The position numbers and the translations under genes were made by a program. Shown here in pieces: positions 7,946-15,442 of a stretch of 30,236 nt of DNA (positions within the stretch are counted from its first letter, which is position 1; every line of letters begins with the position of its first letter). Source of the stretch: Deltaproteobacteria bacterium (lineage in GTDB: Bacteria > Desulfobacterota > Desulfuromonadia > Desulfuromonadales > Geothermobacteraceae). Below the pieces are notes generated by a model, which saw only the letters and a program-made list of their open reading frames with translations, did not search any database and had not been told where the DNA came from. The stretch spans positions 1-30,236 of the forward strand of contig RFIO01000019.1 of assembly GCA_003695205.1 (NCBI GenBank), read 5' to 3'.

Positions 7946-8545
7946 GTGTCCGCTCCGGAAGATATCTTCGACATCGTCGACGAGGAGGACCGGGTCATCG
8001 GTCAGGCTCCCCGGTCGAAGTGTCATGGCAACCCGAACCTGATTCACAGGGTGGCGCATGTTCTGGTCTTTGACTCCAGGGACCGCCTTTTGCTTCAAAA
8101 ACGGCATCCGAGCAAGGACATCCAGCCGGACAAATGGGATACCAGCGTCGGTGGCCATCTCGAACCCGGGGAGAACTACCTCGATGCTGCGCGGCGGGAG
8201 ATGGCAGAGGAACTTGGCATCATTGGCGTGCCACTGACCTTTCTCTACGAGTCAAAGATAAGGAACGAGATTGAGTCCGAAAACGTCGCAACTTATCTGG
8301 CACGCTGGGATGGTCCGATAGAATTCAATCCAGCAGAGATTACCGAAGTTCGATACTGGACCAGGGATGAGATCGAGGCGGCCATCGGCAATGGCATCTT
8401 CACGCCGAACTTTGAAGAAGAATGGCTGATGTATGTCGGTTGGTGTCGAAGATATCCGACGCGAACCGGGTCCGCAGTGGCCCTATGTGCCGGAGATGCC
8501 TTTCCCGATATTGTCCAGTCCGAAGACGTTGTGCACAAAAAATGA
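7946..8545 (+). CDS. Nudix hydrolase, YfcD/IPP-isomerase-like
   Basis: The 199-residue protein has a perfect Nudix box at residues 70-92 (GHLEPGENYLDAARREMAEE followed by LGI), matching Gx5Ex7REUxEExGU. The metal-binding Glu residues that support hydrolysis of a nucleoside-diphosphate-linked substrate are present. The N-terminal IFDIVDEEDRVIGQAPRS and GNPNLIHRVAHVLVF resemble the YfcD subgroup, related to type-1 isopentenyl-diphosphate isomerase. The true substrate cannot be read from sequence. The start is GTG at 7946 (MSAPEDIFDIV) with a GCGAGG site upstream. The last ~30 residues, after RYPTRTG, extend beyond the usual end of the fold. The stop codon region overlaps an inverted repeat (8529-8551) that may belong to the glnB promoter. 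Confidence 0.87.
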   Translation: MSAPEDIFDIVDEEDRVIGQAPRSKCHGNPNLIHRVAHVLVFDSRDRLLLQKRHPSKDIQPDKWDTSVGGHLEPGENYLDAARREMAEELGIIGVPLTFLYESKIRNEIESENVATYLARWDGPIEFNPAEITEVRYWTRDEIEAAIGNGIFTPNFEEEWLMYVGWCRRYPTRTGSAVALCAGDAFPDIVQSEDVVHKK

Positions 8546-8551
8546 GCACAA
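8529..8551. promoter_or_regulatory. Inverted repeat upstream of the glnB sigma-54 promoter, candidate enhancer site
   Basis: TTGTGC (8529-8534) and GCACAA (8546-8551) are perfect inverted half-sites separated by 11 bp, and the first half is also part of a compact palindrome TTGTGCACAA. The centre lies about 145 bp upstream of the -24 element at 8685, a usual distance for a sigma-54 activator site. The half-sites loosely resemble NtrC-type TGCAC/GTGCA. It spans the Nudix stop codon, so chance similarity cannot be excluded. Confidence 0.35.
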
Positions 8552-8683
8552 AGGTTTCTGAAAGCCCAAAAATGAGGCAGTCCCTGCCTGATGCAAATTT
8601 TACCTGCCGGGCAAGTTGAGGTTTCTTGCGTGTAAGTGCTTGTTTTTGCGGTAGAAAAAATCCAACTTCAGAACGGTTGCCAC

Positions 8684-8699
8684 TGGCAGGAATCTTGCT
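8684..8699 (+). promoter_or_regulatory. Sigma-54 (-24/-12) promoter of glnB-glnA
   Basis: TGGCAGGAATCTTGCT matches the sigma-54 consensus, with the invariant GG (8685-8686) and GC (8697-8698) exactly ten bases apart. Transcription would begin near 8710, giving a leader of about 60 nt before glnB. Nitrogen-regulated sigma-54 promoters in front of glnB/glnA are common in proteobacteria, so the context supports the call. Confidence 0.88.
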
Positions 8700-8728
8700 C
8701 CCTGTTACGGCGTTCATTTTTCGAGAGT

Positions 8729-8741
8729 CCGCCTTCGGCGG
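8729..8741 (+). other. Small hairpin in the glnB leader
   Basis: CCGCC-TTC-GGCGG can form a five-pair stem within the predicted leader, between the inferred start near 8710 and the GGAGG site at 8755. An overlapping alternative pairs GTCCG (8727-8731) with CGGAC (8745-8749). The two pairings exclude each other, so a switch is conceivable, but no known riboswitch class is recognised and there is no T-tract. It may simply stabilise the message. Confidence 0.3.
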
Positions 8742-8769
8742 CAACGGACACAACGGAGGTTCATTCGCG

Positions 8770-9108
8770 ATGCGCAAAGTAGAAGCCATCATCAAGCCTT
8801 TTAAACTTGACGAGGTCAAGGAAGCTCTCAACGAGATCGGTATCCAGGGGATTACCGTCAGCGAGGTCAAGGGCTTTGGCCGTCAGAAGGGACACACCGA
8901 ACTCTACCGCGGCGCCGAATATGTGGTCGATTTTATTCCGAAAATCAAGATGGAGATCATTGTTTCGGATGATATGGCCGCCAAGGTTGTCGAGGTCATC
9001 GAAGAGGCTGCCAAAACCGGTCGTATCGGCGACGGCAAAATCTTCGTGACGCCTATCGACGAGGTGGTTCGAATTCGTACCGGTGAACGTGGAGAGGATG
9101 CTCTCTGA
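8770..9108 (+). CDS. glnB: Nitrogen regulatory protein PII
   Basis: This 112-residue signal protein senses 2-oxoglutarate and ATP/ADP and passes nitrogen status to glutamine synthetase control and to two-component regulators. The sequence starts MRKVEAIIKPFKLDEVKEAL, has the T-loop with uridylylation target Tyr51 in RGAEYVVDF, and ends with the usual GDGKIFVTPIDEVVRIRTGE. ATG 8770 gives exactly the canonical PII length, and a GGAGG site lies ten bases upstream. In-frame starts further upstream would lie inside the promoter. It is the first gene after the sigma-54 promoter and is followed 69 bp later by glnA. This pairing suggests the GlnB rather than the AmtB-linked GlnK role. The enzyme that would modify Tyr51, GlnD, is encoded at 25030-27741. 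Confidence 0.97.
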   Translation: MRKVEAIIKPFKLDEVKEALNEIGIQGITVSEVKGFGRQKGHTELYRGAEYVVDFIPKIKMEIIVSDDMAAKVVEVIEEAAKTGRIGDGKIFVTPIDEVVRIRTGERGEDAL

Positions 9109-9177
9109 GTTTAGTCACCCAAGGCAAGTCAGCAGTAGCCCTGCATGGTCCAACATTTAAGTCAAAGGAGATAGTCG

Positions 9178-10587
9178 ATGACACCAAAGGACGTAGTGGC
9201 ATTCGCCAAGGAAAACAATTGCCAGATGGTTGATTACAAGTTCCTCGACTTTGTCGGGATCTGGCAGCATTTCTCCACCCCCATCAGTGAATTCAGTGAA
9301 GACATCTTTGACGAGGGCATCGGCTTTGACGGCTCCTCGATCCGCGGCTGGCAGCCGATCCACAATTCCGATATGCTGATCGTGCCTGATCCGACCACCG
9401 CCAAGGTCGACCCTTTCCCCGAAGTCCCGACCCTCAGCCTGATCTGCAACATCGTCGATCCGCTGACCCGTGAAGGCTATACCCGCGACCCGCGTTTCAT
9501 CGCCCAGAAGGCCGAGGCCTATCTGAAGTCCTCAGGTATCGGTGACACCGCCTTCTTCGGTCCTGAACCGGAGTTCTTCATCTTTGACGACGTTCGCTTC
9601 AGCCTCGAGCAGAATCAGTCGTTCTACAGTGTCGACTCCATCGAGGGGATCTGGAACACCGGCCGTGAGGAGTTCCCCAACCTTGGCTACAAGCCGCGCA
9701 ACAAGGAGGGCTATTTCCCGGTCGCTCCGACCGATTCGATGATCGATCTGCGAAACGAAATGGTGCAGGTGCTGCAGCAGGTCGGCCTCAATATCGAGGC
9801 CGTTCATCACGAAGTCGCCACCGGCGGCCAGGCCGAGATCGACATGCGTTTCGATTCGCTGCTGAAGATGGGCGACAACCTGCAGTGGTTCAAGTACGTC
9901 ATTAAGAACGTCGCCATCCGCAATGGCAAGACCGTAACCTTTATGCCCAAACCGGTCTATGGTGACAACGGTTCCGGCATGCACTGCCACCAGTCTATCT
10001 GGAAGGACGGCAAGAACCTGTTTGCCGGCGACGGCTATGGCGGCCTCTCCAAAACGGCTCTCTACTACATCGGTGGCATTATCAAGCACGCCAAGGCCCT
10101 GTGCGCCTTCACCAACCCGAGCACTATCTCCTACAAACGCCTGGTACCTGGTTTCGAGGCGCCGATCAACCTGGCCTATTCGAATCGCAACCGTTCCGCC
10201 TCCCTGCGAATTCCGTCCACCAGCAACGAGAAGGCCAAGCGTATCGAGTATCGTACGCCCGACCCGAGCTGCAACGGCTACCTCGCCTTTGCCGCGCAGC
10301 TGATGGCCGGTCTCGACGGTATCGAGAACAAGATCGATCCGGGCCAGCCGCTTGACAAGGACATCTACGGACTCTCTCCTGAGGAACTCAAGGATGTGCC
10401 GCAGGTTGCCACATCCCTCGAAGAGGCCCTGGCTGCCCTCAAGGAAGACAACGCCTGGCTGCTCAAGGGCGACGTCTTCACCCAGGATGTCATCGACATG
10501 TGGATCGACTATAAAACGGAAGCCGAAGTCAACCGGGTCCGAATGCGGCCGACTCCTACCGAATTTGCTCTTTACTTTGATTGCTGA
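9178..10587 (+). CDS. glnA: Glutamine synthetase, type I
   Basis: The 469-residue cytoplasmic enzyme makes glutamine from glutamate, ammonia and ATP. Visible signatures are FDGSSIRGW (50-58), the active-site segment EAVHHEVATGGQAEID (207-222), KPVYGDNGSGMHCHQS (258-273) and NRSASLRIP (338-346). Tyr397 in DKDIYGLSPEE is the adenylylation target of the GSI-beta class, so control by a GlnE-type adenylyltransferase is expected, though glnE is not in the window. Length is typical of the dodecameric enzyme. A strong AAAGGAG site lies seven bases before the ATG. Codon use is strongly biased (Ile as ATC, Lys as AAG), which fits high expression. It shares the sigma-54 transcript with glnB and ends at a strong terminator. 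Confidence 0.98.
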   Translation: MTPKDVVAFAKENNCQMVDYKFLDFVGIWQHFSTPISEFSEDIFDEGIGFDGSSIRGWQPIHNSDMLIVPDPTTAKVDPFPEVPTLSLICNIVDPLTREGYTRDPRFIAQKAEAYLKSSGIGDTAFFGPEPEFFIFDDVRFSLEQNQSFYSVDSIEGIWNTGREEFPNLGYKPRNKEGYFPVAPTDSMIDLRNEMVQVLQQVGLNIEAVHHEVATGGQAEIDMRFDSLLKMGDNLQWFKYVIKNVAIRNGKTVTFMPKPVYGDNGSGMHCHQSIWKDGKNLFAGDGYGGLSKTALYYIGGIIKHAKALCAFTNPSTISYKRLVPGFEAPINLAYSNRNRSASLRIPSTSNEKAKRIEYRTPDPSCNGYLAFAAQLMAGLDGIENKIDPGQPLDKDIYGLSPEELKDVPQVATSLEEALAALKEDNAWLLKGDVFTQDVIDMWIDYKTEAEVNRVRMRPTPTEFALYFDC

Positions 10588-10603
10588 TTTTTTCGGTTGG
10601 CAT

Positions 10604-10646
10604 GCAACAAAAAGCCCGGGCCGTTTGGCTCGGGCTTTTTTGTTGC
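10604..10646. terminator. Bidirectional intrinsic terminator between glnA and thrC
   Basis: A long near-perfect inverted repeat has a GC core (AGCCCG / CGGGCT) flanked by an A-run on the left and a T-run on the right. The pairing extends outward to GCAAC/GTTGC. It lies 17 bases after the glnA stop and 20 bases beyond the thrC stop on the other strand, so both convergent genes can use it. Confidence 0.92.
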
Positions 10647-10665
10647 GTTTCGGAAATTGATCGAC

Positions 10666-12060
10666 TCAGTTGAGGGCAATTCTGGCTCTGAGATAGTCCC
10701 GTACAATATTTGCGTCCGCGTCAATGATTTCGCAGCGGCGAGGGCGATTTTCAATACCTTCAAGGCACGCGGGCCGATCGGGCTCCCGGCCTGTCGCCTG
10801 CTGAACGGCATCGGGAAATTTTGCAGGGTGAGCCGTGGCGAGACAAACAACAGGGCAGGAACCATCGGACAGCTCGCGGGCCGCCGCGATACCGGTGGCC
10901 GTATGGGGGTCCAGGATGTAGCCGGTCTGGCGCTCGAAGCCGGCGATGGTATCAAGGGTCCTGGCGTTGTCGATCGATGCCGAGGCGAAATCTTCCCTGA
11001 CCGTTTTCAGCAATTGCGCATCGACCGGCAGTCTGCCATTGAGGTTGAACTCTTCCATGGCGGCCCGAAGACGATCGCTGTCACCCTGGAGCAGGTAGTA
11101 GAGGTAGCGTTCGAAGTTGCTGGCCTTCTGAATGTCCATGGAGGGCGAAAGGGTCGGGTGGACATCACCCACAGAATAGTCGCCGTTGTTGATAAATCGG
11201 GTCAGAATATTGTTGGCGTTGGTGGCCAGAATAAGTTTCCCGATCGGCAGGCCCATGCGTTTGGCAATATATCCTGCGAAGATGTCGCCGAAATTGCCGG
11301 TCGGAACCGAAAAGGTAATGCGCTGGCAGCCGGTCTGTCTACGCACTCTGTTCCAGGCATGAAAGTAATAGACGATCTGGGCCAGTACTCTGGCCCAATT
11401 GATCGAATTGATGGCCCCCAGGCAGTAGTCCTGCTTGAATTCAACATCGCCAAAGATTTCCTTGACGATCGCCTGGCCGTCATCGAAAGTGCCGCGAATG
11501 GCGAGATTGAAAACGTTCGGGTCCGTTACGGTGGTCATCTGCAGTTCCTGCACCTTCGACACCTTGCCATGGGGGTGCAGGATGAAGATGTTGATGTTCT
11601 TTTTGCCTCGAACCCCGTAAATGGCGGCAGAACCCGTGTCCCCTGAGGTCGCCCCGAGGATGTTGAGTTGCCGGTCCTGTTTGGTCAGCAGGTATTCGAA
11701 CAGATTGCCGAGAAATTGCAGGGCTACGTCCTTGAAAGCAAGGGTAGGGCCATGAAACAGTTCAAGGATGAACAGGCCGTCCTTGTGGACCACGGGAGTG
11801 ATGTCGGGATCGGTGAAGGTTGCATAGGAACGGTCGATCAGGTCTTTCAGGTCATTGGCAGGGATATCGGTTGCGAATCTGGCCATGATCTGGAAGGCGA
11901 GTTCCGGGTAGTCAAGCTTTTCCAGGGCTGCCAGGTCGCCGGCAGTCAGCCTGGGGATGTCGGACGGCAGGAGAAGTCCGCCGTCGTCGGCAAGACCCAT
12001 CAGGACGGCTTCGCTGAACGGGATGCCGCTTACTTTTCCCCGGGTGCTGATGTAGTGCAT
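10666..12060 (-). CDS. thrC: Threonine synthase
   Basis: This 464-residue PLP enzyme converts O-phosphohomoserine to threonine, the last pathway step. The start MHYISTRGKVSGIPFSEAVL and the motif GLADDGGLLLP (22-32) are typical of the bacterial long-form ThrC. The PLP lysine is Lys110 in HGPTLAFKDVALQ. GATSGDTGSAAIYG and SVPTGNFGDIFAGY form the phosphate-binding and cofactor loops. Length fits the E. coli/yeast-type subgroup rather than the shorter Bacillus type. A GGAGA site stands seven bases before the ATG. It is convergent with glnA and separated from maeB upstream by a terminator, so it is probably transcribed on its own. The phosphohomoserine substrate may be made by the product of the gene at 28644-29852. 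Confidence 0.96.
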   Translation of the reverse strand: MHYISTRGKVSGIPFSEAVLMGLADDGGLLLPSDIPRLTAGDLAALEKLDYPELAFQIMARFATDIPANDLKDLIDRSYATFTDPDITPVVHKDGLFILELFHGPTLAFKDVALQFLGNLFEYLLTKQDRQLNILGATSGDTGSAAIYGVRGKKNINIFILHPHGKVSKVQELQMTTVTDPNVFNLAIRGTFDDGQAIVKEIFGDVEFKQDYCLGAINSINWARVLAQIVYYFHAWNRVRRQTGCQRITFSVPTGNFGDIFAGYIAKRMGLPIGKLILATNANNILTRFINNGDYSVGDVHPTLSPSMDIQKASNFERYLYYLLQGDSDRLRAAMEEFNLNGRLPVDAQLLKTVREDFASASIDNARTLDTIAGFERQTGYILDPHTATGIAAARELSDGSCPVVCLATAHPAKFPDAVQQATGREPDRPACLEGIENRPRRCEIIDADANIVRDYLRARIALN

Positions 12061-12141
12061 GGTTGTTCTCCATGGTTTGATTTCGGGGCGCCATCATAGC
12101 AGATCGAAACGGCCGGAAAAAGTCTGTGGTTGGGTGTATGC

Positions 12142-12177
12142 AAAAGGGCCGGCCCCGAAACAGGAGCTGGCCCTTTT
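12142..12177 (-). terminator. Intrinsic terminator after the malic enzyme gene
   Basis: AAAAGGGCC (12142-12150) and GGCCCTTTT (12169-12177) form a nine-pair stem with an 18-base loop. It lies 20 bases past the malic-enzyme stop on the minus strand, where the right-hand A-run becomes the U-tract. It separates that gene from thrC. Because the stem is symmetric it could act on both strands. Confidence 0.82.
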
Positions 12178-12197
12178 CAATCAAGGCATGAAGGCTG

Positions 12198-14447
12198 TCA
12201 GCCCTGGGCGTCAACCACGGCCACCGCGGCCATGTTGACAATGTCGGCCACCGCGTCGCCTCGCTGCAGAACATGGACCGGCTTTTTCATGCCCATGAGA
12301 ATGGGGCCGATCTGCTCGGCACCGCCGAGCTTGTGCAGCAGTTTGTAGGAAATGTTGCCGGATTGCAGGTCCGGGAAGATGAAGACATTAGCATCGCCCT
12401 TCAGGTGGGAGAAAGGATACTGCACTTCGACCAACTCGGGATCAAGGGCGACATTGGCCTGGATCTCGCCGTCGACTGTGAGTTCGGGTGCCCATTCCTT
12501 GACCAGCGCGGTAGCTTTCTTGACCTTGAGGGTCAGGGGATGCTCGGCACTGCCGAAGTTGGAAAACGAGAGCATGGCCACTTTCGGATCGATGTCGAAC
12601 TGGCGGGCAACCTCGGCTGTCAGGATGGCGGTTTCAGCCAGTTCCTCCGGGGTCGGTTCAATGGTGACCGTGGTGTCTGCGAAGAAGACCACGTCCTTCT
12701 TGGTGACCATCATGTAGGCGCCATGCACCTTGGAGAGGCCTTCTTTTTTGCCGATGATCTCCAGGGCAGGGCGAATGGTCTCGGGGTAGTGGTGGTCGAT
12801 TCCGGACAGAACGGCATCCGCTTCTCCCAAATGGACCATCATGGCGCCGAAGTAGTTGCGGTTTTTCTTGATCAGGCGCTTGGCTTCTGCACGGGTGATG
12901 CCCTTGCGCTGGCGCATTTCGAACAGGGTGTCGATAAAGCGGCCCCGATCATCATAGGTGCCGGGGTCGATTATGGTTACACCGTTGAGATCCAGCTTGA
13001 GGTCGTTTATCCTGGCCCGAATTTCCTCTTCCTCGCCAAGGAGGATGGGCTTTGCGATGCCTTCGTCCACCAGGATCTGGCAGGCGCGCAGGATTCTCTC
13101 GTCATCACCTTCCGGAAAGACCAGGCGTTTGGGATTGGCCTTTGCCTTGTTGATCAGGTTGCGCATGACCTGTTTGGCGCGCCCCTGCCGGGCCTCGAGC
13201 CCTTCAATGTACCTGTCCATATCCTTGATGGGTCGCCGGGCAACGCCCGAATCCATGGCTGCCCGGGCGACCGCGGGAGCGACATGGAGCAGGACCCTGG
13301 GGTCGAAGGGTTTGGGGATCAGGTATTCGCGGCCGAACTTGATGTCTTCGCCGCCATAGGCCCGGCGCACGGAGTCCGGAACGTCAAGCTTGGCGAGGTT
13401 GGCCAGCGCCTTGACCGCCGCCATTTTCATTTCTTCGTTGATGGCACTGGCGTGAGTGTCGAGGGCGCCGCGGAAGAGGAAGGGGAAGCAAAGGACGTTG
13501 TTGACCTGGTTCGGGTAGTCGGAACGTCCGGTGCCGATGATGACGTCATCCCGAACGGCTTTGGCCTCGGGGGGAGTGATTTCGGGGTCCGGGTTGGCCA
13601 TGGCGAAGACAATCGGATCCTTGGCCATGGATTTCAGCATTTCCGGGGTAAGGGCCCCCTTGACCGAGACACCGAAGAAGATGTCGGCGCCGACCATGGC
13701 CTCCTCGAGGGTGCGTATGTCGGTTTCGACGGCAAGGCGTTCCTTGTAGGGGTTCATGCCTTCGGCGCGGCCCTTGTATATGACCCCCTTGGAATCGCAC
13801 ATGATGACATTTTCCTTGCGGATACCAAGGTTGATGGCGAGGTTGGCGCAGGCGATGCCTGCGGCGCCGGCGCCATTGACTACCATTTTCACGTCTTCGA
13901 TGTTCTTGCCGATGATTTCAAGGGCGTTGAGCATCCCGGCCGCGGCGATAATGGCAGTGCCATGCTGGTCGTCGTGGAAGACCGGAATGTTCATCATTTC
14001 CTTGAGTTTTTCCTCGATGTAGAAGCATTCCGGCCCCTTGATGTCCTCAAGGTTGATGCCGCCGAAGGTCGGTTCGAGCAGTTTGACGGTGCGGATCAGC
14101 TCGTCGGGGTCCTTGGTGTCGACCTCGATATCGAAGACGTCGATGTCGGCAAAGCTCTTGAACAGGACGCCCTTGCCTTCCATGACCGGTTTGCCGGCAA
14201 GCGCTCCGATGTCGCCAAGGCCGAGAACAGCGGTCCCGTTGGAGACCACGGCGACGAGATTGCCCTTTGCGGTGTACTCATAGGCATCGTTCTGATTTTT
14301 GGCGATTTCCAGACAGGGTTCGGCTACGCCCGGGCTGTAGGCCAAGGACAGGTCGCGGCTGGTGGCGCAGGGTTTGGTCGTAATGACCTCGATTTTACCT
14401 TTTCGACCACTGCTGTGGTACTTCAGGGCTTCTTCGCGTTTGGACAT
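12198..14447 (-). CDS. maeB: NADP-dependent malic enzyme fused to a phosphotransacetylase-like domain
   Basis: The 749-residue protein combines a malic enzyme (about 1-425) with a phosphate acetyltransferase-type domain (about 428-749), the MaeB architecture. It would decarboxylate malate to pyruvate while reducing NAD(P). Visible are YSPGVAEPC (37-45), NGTAVLGLGDIG (70-81), the metal-binding IKGPE and VFHDDQHGT (156-164), and the dinucleotide loop VVNGAGAAGIA (189-199). The second domain begins ANPKRLVFPEGDDERIL and contains SFSNFGS. In studied MaeB proteins this domain usually lacks transacetylase activity and binds acetyl-CoA as an allosteric signal. ATG 14447 has GGAGG seven bases upstream and gives the family N-terminus MSKREEALKYH. 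An in-frame start at 14525 would add 26 residues unlike the family. Cofactor choice (NADP or NAD) is inferred from family. Confidence 0.95.
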   Translation of the reverse strand: MSKREEALKYHSSGRKGKIEVITTKPCATSRDLSLAYSPGVAEPCLEIAKNQNDAYEYTAKGNLVAVVSNGTAVLGLGDIGALAGKPVMEGKGVLFKSFADIDVFDIEVDTKDPDELIRTVKLLEPTFGGINLEDIKGPECFYIEEKLKEMMNIPVFHDDQHGTAIIAAAGMLNALEIIGKNIEDVKMVVNGAGAAGIACANLAINLGIRKENVIMCDSKGVIYKGRAEGMNPYKERLAVETDIRTLEEAMVGADIFFGVSVKGALTPEMLKSMAKDPIVFAMANPDPEITPPEAKAVRDDVIIGTGRSDYPNQVNNVLCFPFLFRGALDTHASAINEEMKMAAVKALANLAKLDVPDSVRRAYGGEDIKFGREYLIPKPFDPRVLLHVAPAVARAAMDSGVARRPIKDMDRYIEGLEARQGRAKQVMRNLINKAKANPKRLVFPEGDDERILRACQILVDEGIAKPILLGEEEEIRARINDLKLDLNGVTIIDPGTYDDRGRFIDTLFEMRQRKGITRAEAKRLIKKNRNYFGAMMVHLGEADAVLSGIDHHYPETIRPALEIIGKKEGLSKVHGAYMMVTKKDVVFFADTTVTIEPTPEELAETAILTAEVARQFDIDPKVAMLSFSNFGSAEHPLTLKVKKATALVKEWAPELTVDGEIQANVALDPELVEVQYPFSHLKGDANVFIFPDLQSGNISYKLLHKLGGAEQIGPILMGMKKPVHVLQRGDAVADIVNMAAVAVVDAQG

Positions 14448-14489
14448 GGATAATCCTCCATTTTGCCGGGTTTTACTCTCCTTAAACGA

Positions 14490-14516
14490 ATTGCCCCTGG
14501 CACAAGGCGGGGCAAT
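14490..14516 (-). promoter_or_regulatory. 8 bp stem-loop in the maeB leader
   Basis: ATTGCCCC (14490-14497) and GGGGCAAT (14509-14516) are perfectly complementary across an 11-base loop. This places a stable hairpin about 43 nt before the maeB ATG in the predicted leader. No U-tract follows it on the minus strand, so it is not a simple terminator. It could affect translation or stability, or be a DNA-binding palindrome. Confidence 0.45.
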
Positions 14517-14592
14517 CAAGCACAATTACCTGAAATTTCAATAGAATTTATTTGGCCTGAACCAATCGTGAAAGTTTTAGCAACGGTAAAGA

Positions 14593-14621
14593 ACATTAGT
14601 TTCGGTTCGCTTGGCTGTCAA
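14593..14621 (-). promoter_or_regulatory. Sigma-70-like promoter for maeB
   Basis: On the minus strand, a perfect TTGACA (14621-14616) is followed after 17 bp by TAATGT (14598-14593), a weak -10 matching three of six positions. Transcription would start near 14586 with a leader of about 140 nt. The weak -10 would suit a promoter helped by an activator, and a palindrome lies immediately upstream at 14627-14646. Confidence 0.5.
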
Positions 14622-14626
14622 GAAAA

Positions 14627-14646
14627 ATGTGCCAACAAGGGCACAT
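14627..14646. promoter_or_regulatory. 20 bp palindrome next to the maeB -35, candidate operator
   Basis: ATGTGCC, a six-base AACAAG spacer and GGCACAT form a perfect 7+7 inverted repeat. It begins five bases upstream of the proposed maeB -35 hexamer, where a transcription factor contacting RNA polymerase would sit. The cognate regulator is not identifiable from the window. Confidence 0.45.
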
Positions 14647-14805
14647 AGCCGAGTTGTGACCGCAAAGACAGTGCCAAAATGCGCCTGGATGCGTTTCCTC
14701 CACCATATCGCTGTTTTGCCCGGGTGCAAGCTCGGGGCGGCTGGAACCTGATGTTTGGCTATCGGCCCTAAGTGGCCAGTTTTGGCCGTGTGCGTCGGCG
14801 AATGA

Positions 14806-14834
14806 TTGACAGGTGAACGGGGCAGGGTTAAAAG
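14806..14834 (+). promoter_or_regulatory. Sigma-70-like promoter for the phosphoesterase-HIT-exbBD operon
   Basis: A perfect TTGACA (14806-14811), a 17 bp spacer and TAAAAG (14829-14834, four of six matches) lie 55 bp upstream of the phosphoesterase ATG. Transcription would start near 14841. Spacing and location fit, but the -10 is imperfect. Confidence 0.6.
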
Positions 14835-14889
14835 GGTAGGGCGTTTTCAGATGAACGTATGGAACTGCTTTCGATAGAACTGGATACCA

Positions 14890-15414
14890 ATGATCTCTCG
14901 CGCCGATGAAAAGCGGCCGATTAGAATAGGCTGTCTGTCTGATACTCACCTGGCGGATCCCGAGGAATGCAGGCGCCTGGCCCGCGAACTTCTGACGCGC
15001 GAATTCCAGGGGGTTGACCTTGTCCTGCACGCGGGAGATGTCGGGAACCCCGAACTGCTGGTTCAATTCGCTCCCATTGAGACCCTGGCCGTCGCCGGCA
15101 ATACCGACCAGTCTCATGCGGATCTGCCGTCGGAAAGACTGGTGAGCTGCAACGGTGTGCGCATTGCCCTGGCGCATGGTTGGGGTGCCGGTACCCGGGT
15201 TGCCGGCTCACTGTTGAAATACTTCTCAGGCAGTGCTCCGGATGTCATCGTCTATGGTCACAGTCATGTTCCCGACAATCGACTGGTCAATGGGACGCTG
15301 CTGTTCAACCCGGGCAGCCCGACGCGACCGAGGTCCGATTTCGGGCCCAGCGTTGGTGTGCTGGAAATACACCACGGTCAGGTGTCGGGCCGGGTTATCC
15401 CCTGGTCGGCATAA
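14890..15414 (+). CDS. YfcE/MJ0936-like metallophosphoesterase
   Basis: This 174-residue protein has the complete dinuclear-metal phosphoesterase signature. The motifs are CLSDTH (Asp18, His20), HAGDVGN (Asp50), AVAGNTD (Asn71), LAHGWG (His96) and YGHSHV (His124, His126). Related small enzymes hydrolyse phosphodiesters such as artificial substrates or 2',3'-cyclic nucleotides, and the physiological substrate is generally unknown. The N-terminal nine residues before IRIGCLSDTH are slightly longer than usual. The ribosome site is weak (CTGGA), so a nearby alternative start cannot be excluded. It heads an apparent operon with the HIT gene 28 bp downstream. Confidence 0.9.
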   Translation: MISRADEKRPIRIGCLSDTHLADPEECRRLARELLTREFQGVDLVLHAGDVGNPELLVQFAPIETLAVAGNTDQSHADLPSERLVSCNGVRIALAHGWGAGTRVAGSLLKYFSGSAPDVIVYGHSHVPDNRLVNGTLLFNPGSPTRPRSDFGPSVGVLEIHHGQVSGRVIPWSA

Positions 15415-15442
15415 CACCAATGACTGCTAAAAAGGATTTCCG

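Larger units (their letters stand above)
14448..14889. other. 442 bp divergent intergenic region without a gene
   Basis: The gap separates maeB (leftward) from the phosphoesterase operon (rightward). I see no tRNA, small RNA or convincing coding frame in it. It holds a leader hairpin, a sigma-70-like promoter and a 20 bp palindrome for the maeB side, and a sigma-70-like promoter for the right side, each listed separately. The stretch from about 14650 to 14800 shows nothing I can name. Confidence 0.6.

Noticed and set aside
8546..8769. Known riboswitch or glutamine-type RNA upstream of glnB
   Set aside because: No recognised aptamer signature is visible, and the sigma-54 promoter explains most of the gap.
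10597..11646. Open frame of 349 codons on the plus strand opposite thrC
   Set aside because: It begins inside the glnA/thrC terminator and mirrors thrC, so it is not a gene.
12273..14453. Open frame of 726 codons on the plus strand opposite the malic enzyme
   Set aside because: It is an antisense shadow of a highly conserved gene in GC-rich DNA. The product matches no family and is Gly/Asp/Val-rich in the way expected from reverse-reading.
14596..15177. Minus-strand frame of 193 codons across the 442 bp gap and the phosphoesterase
   Set aside because: Most of it is antisense to the metallophosphoesterase motifs, the product is low-complexity, and there is no conserved feature.
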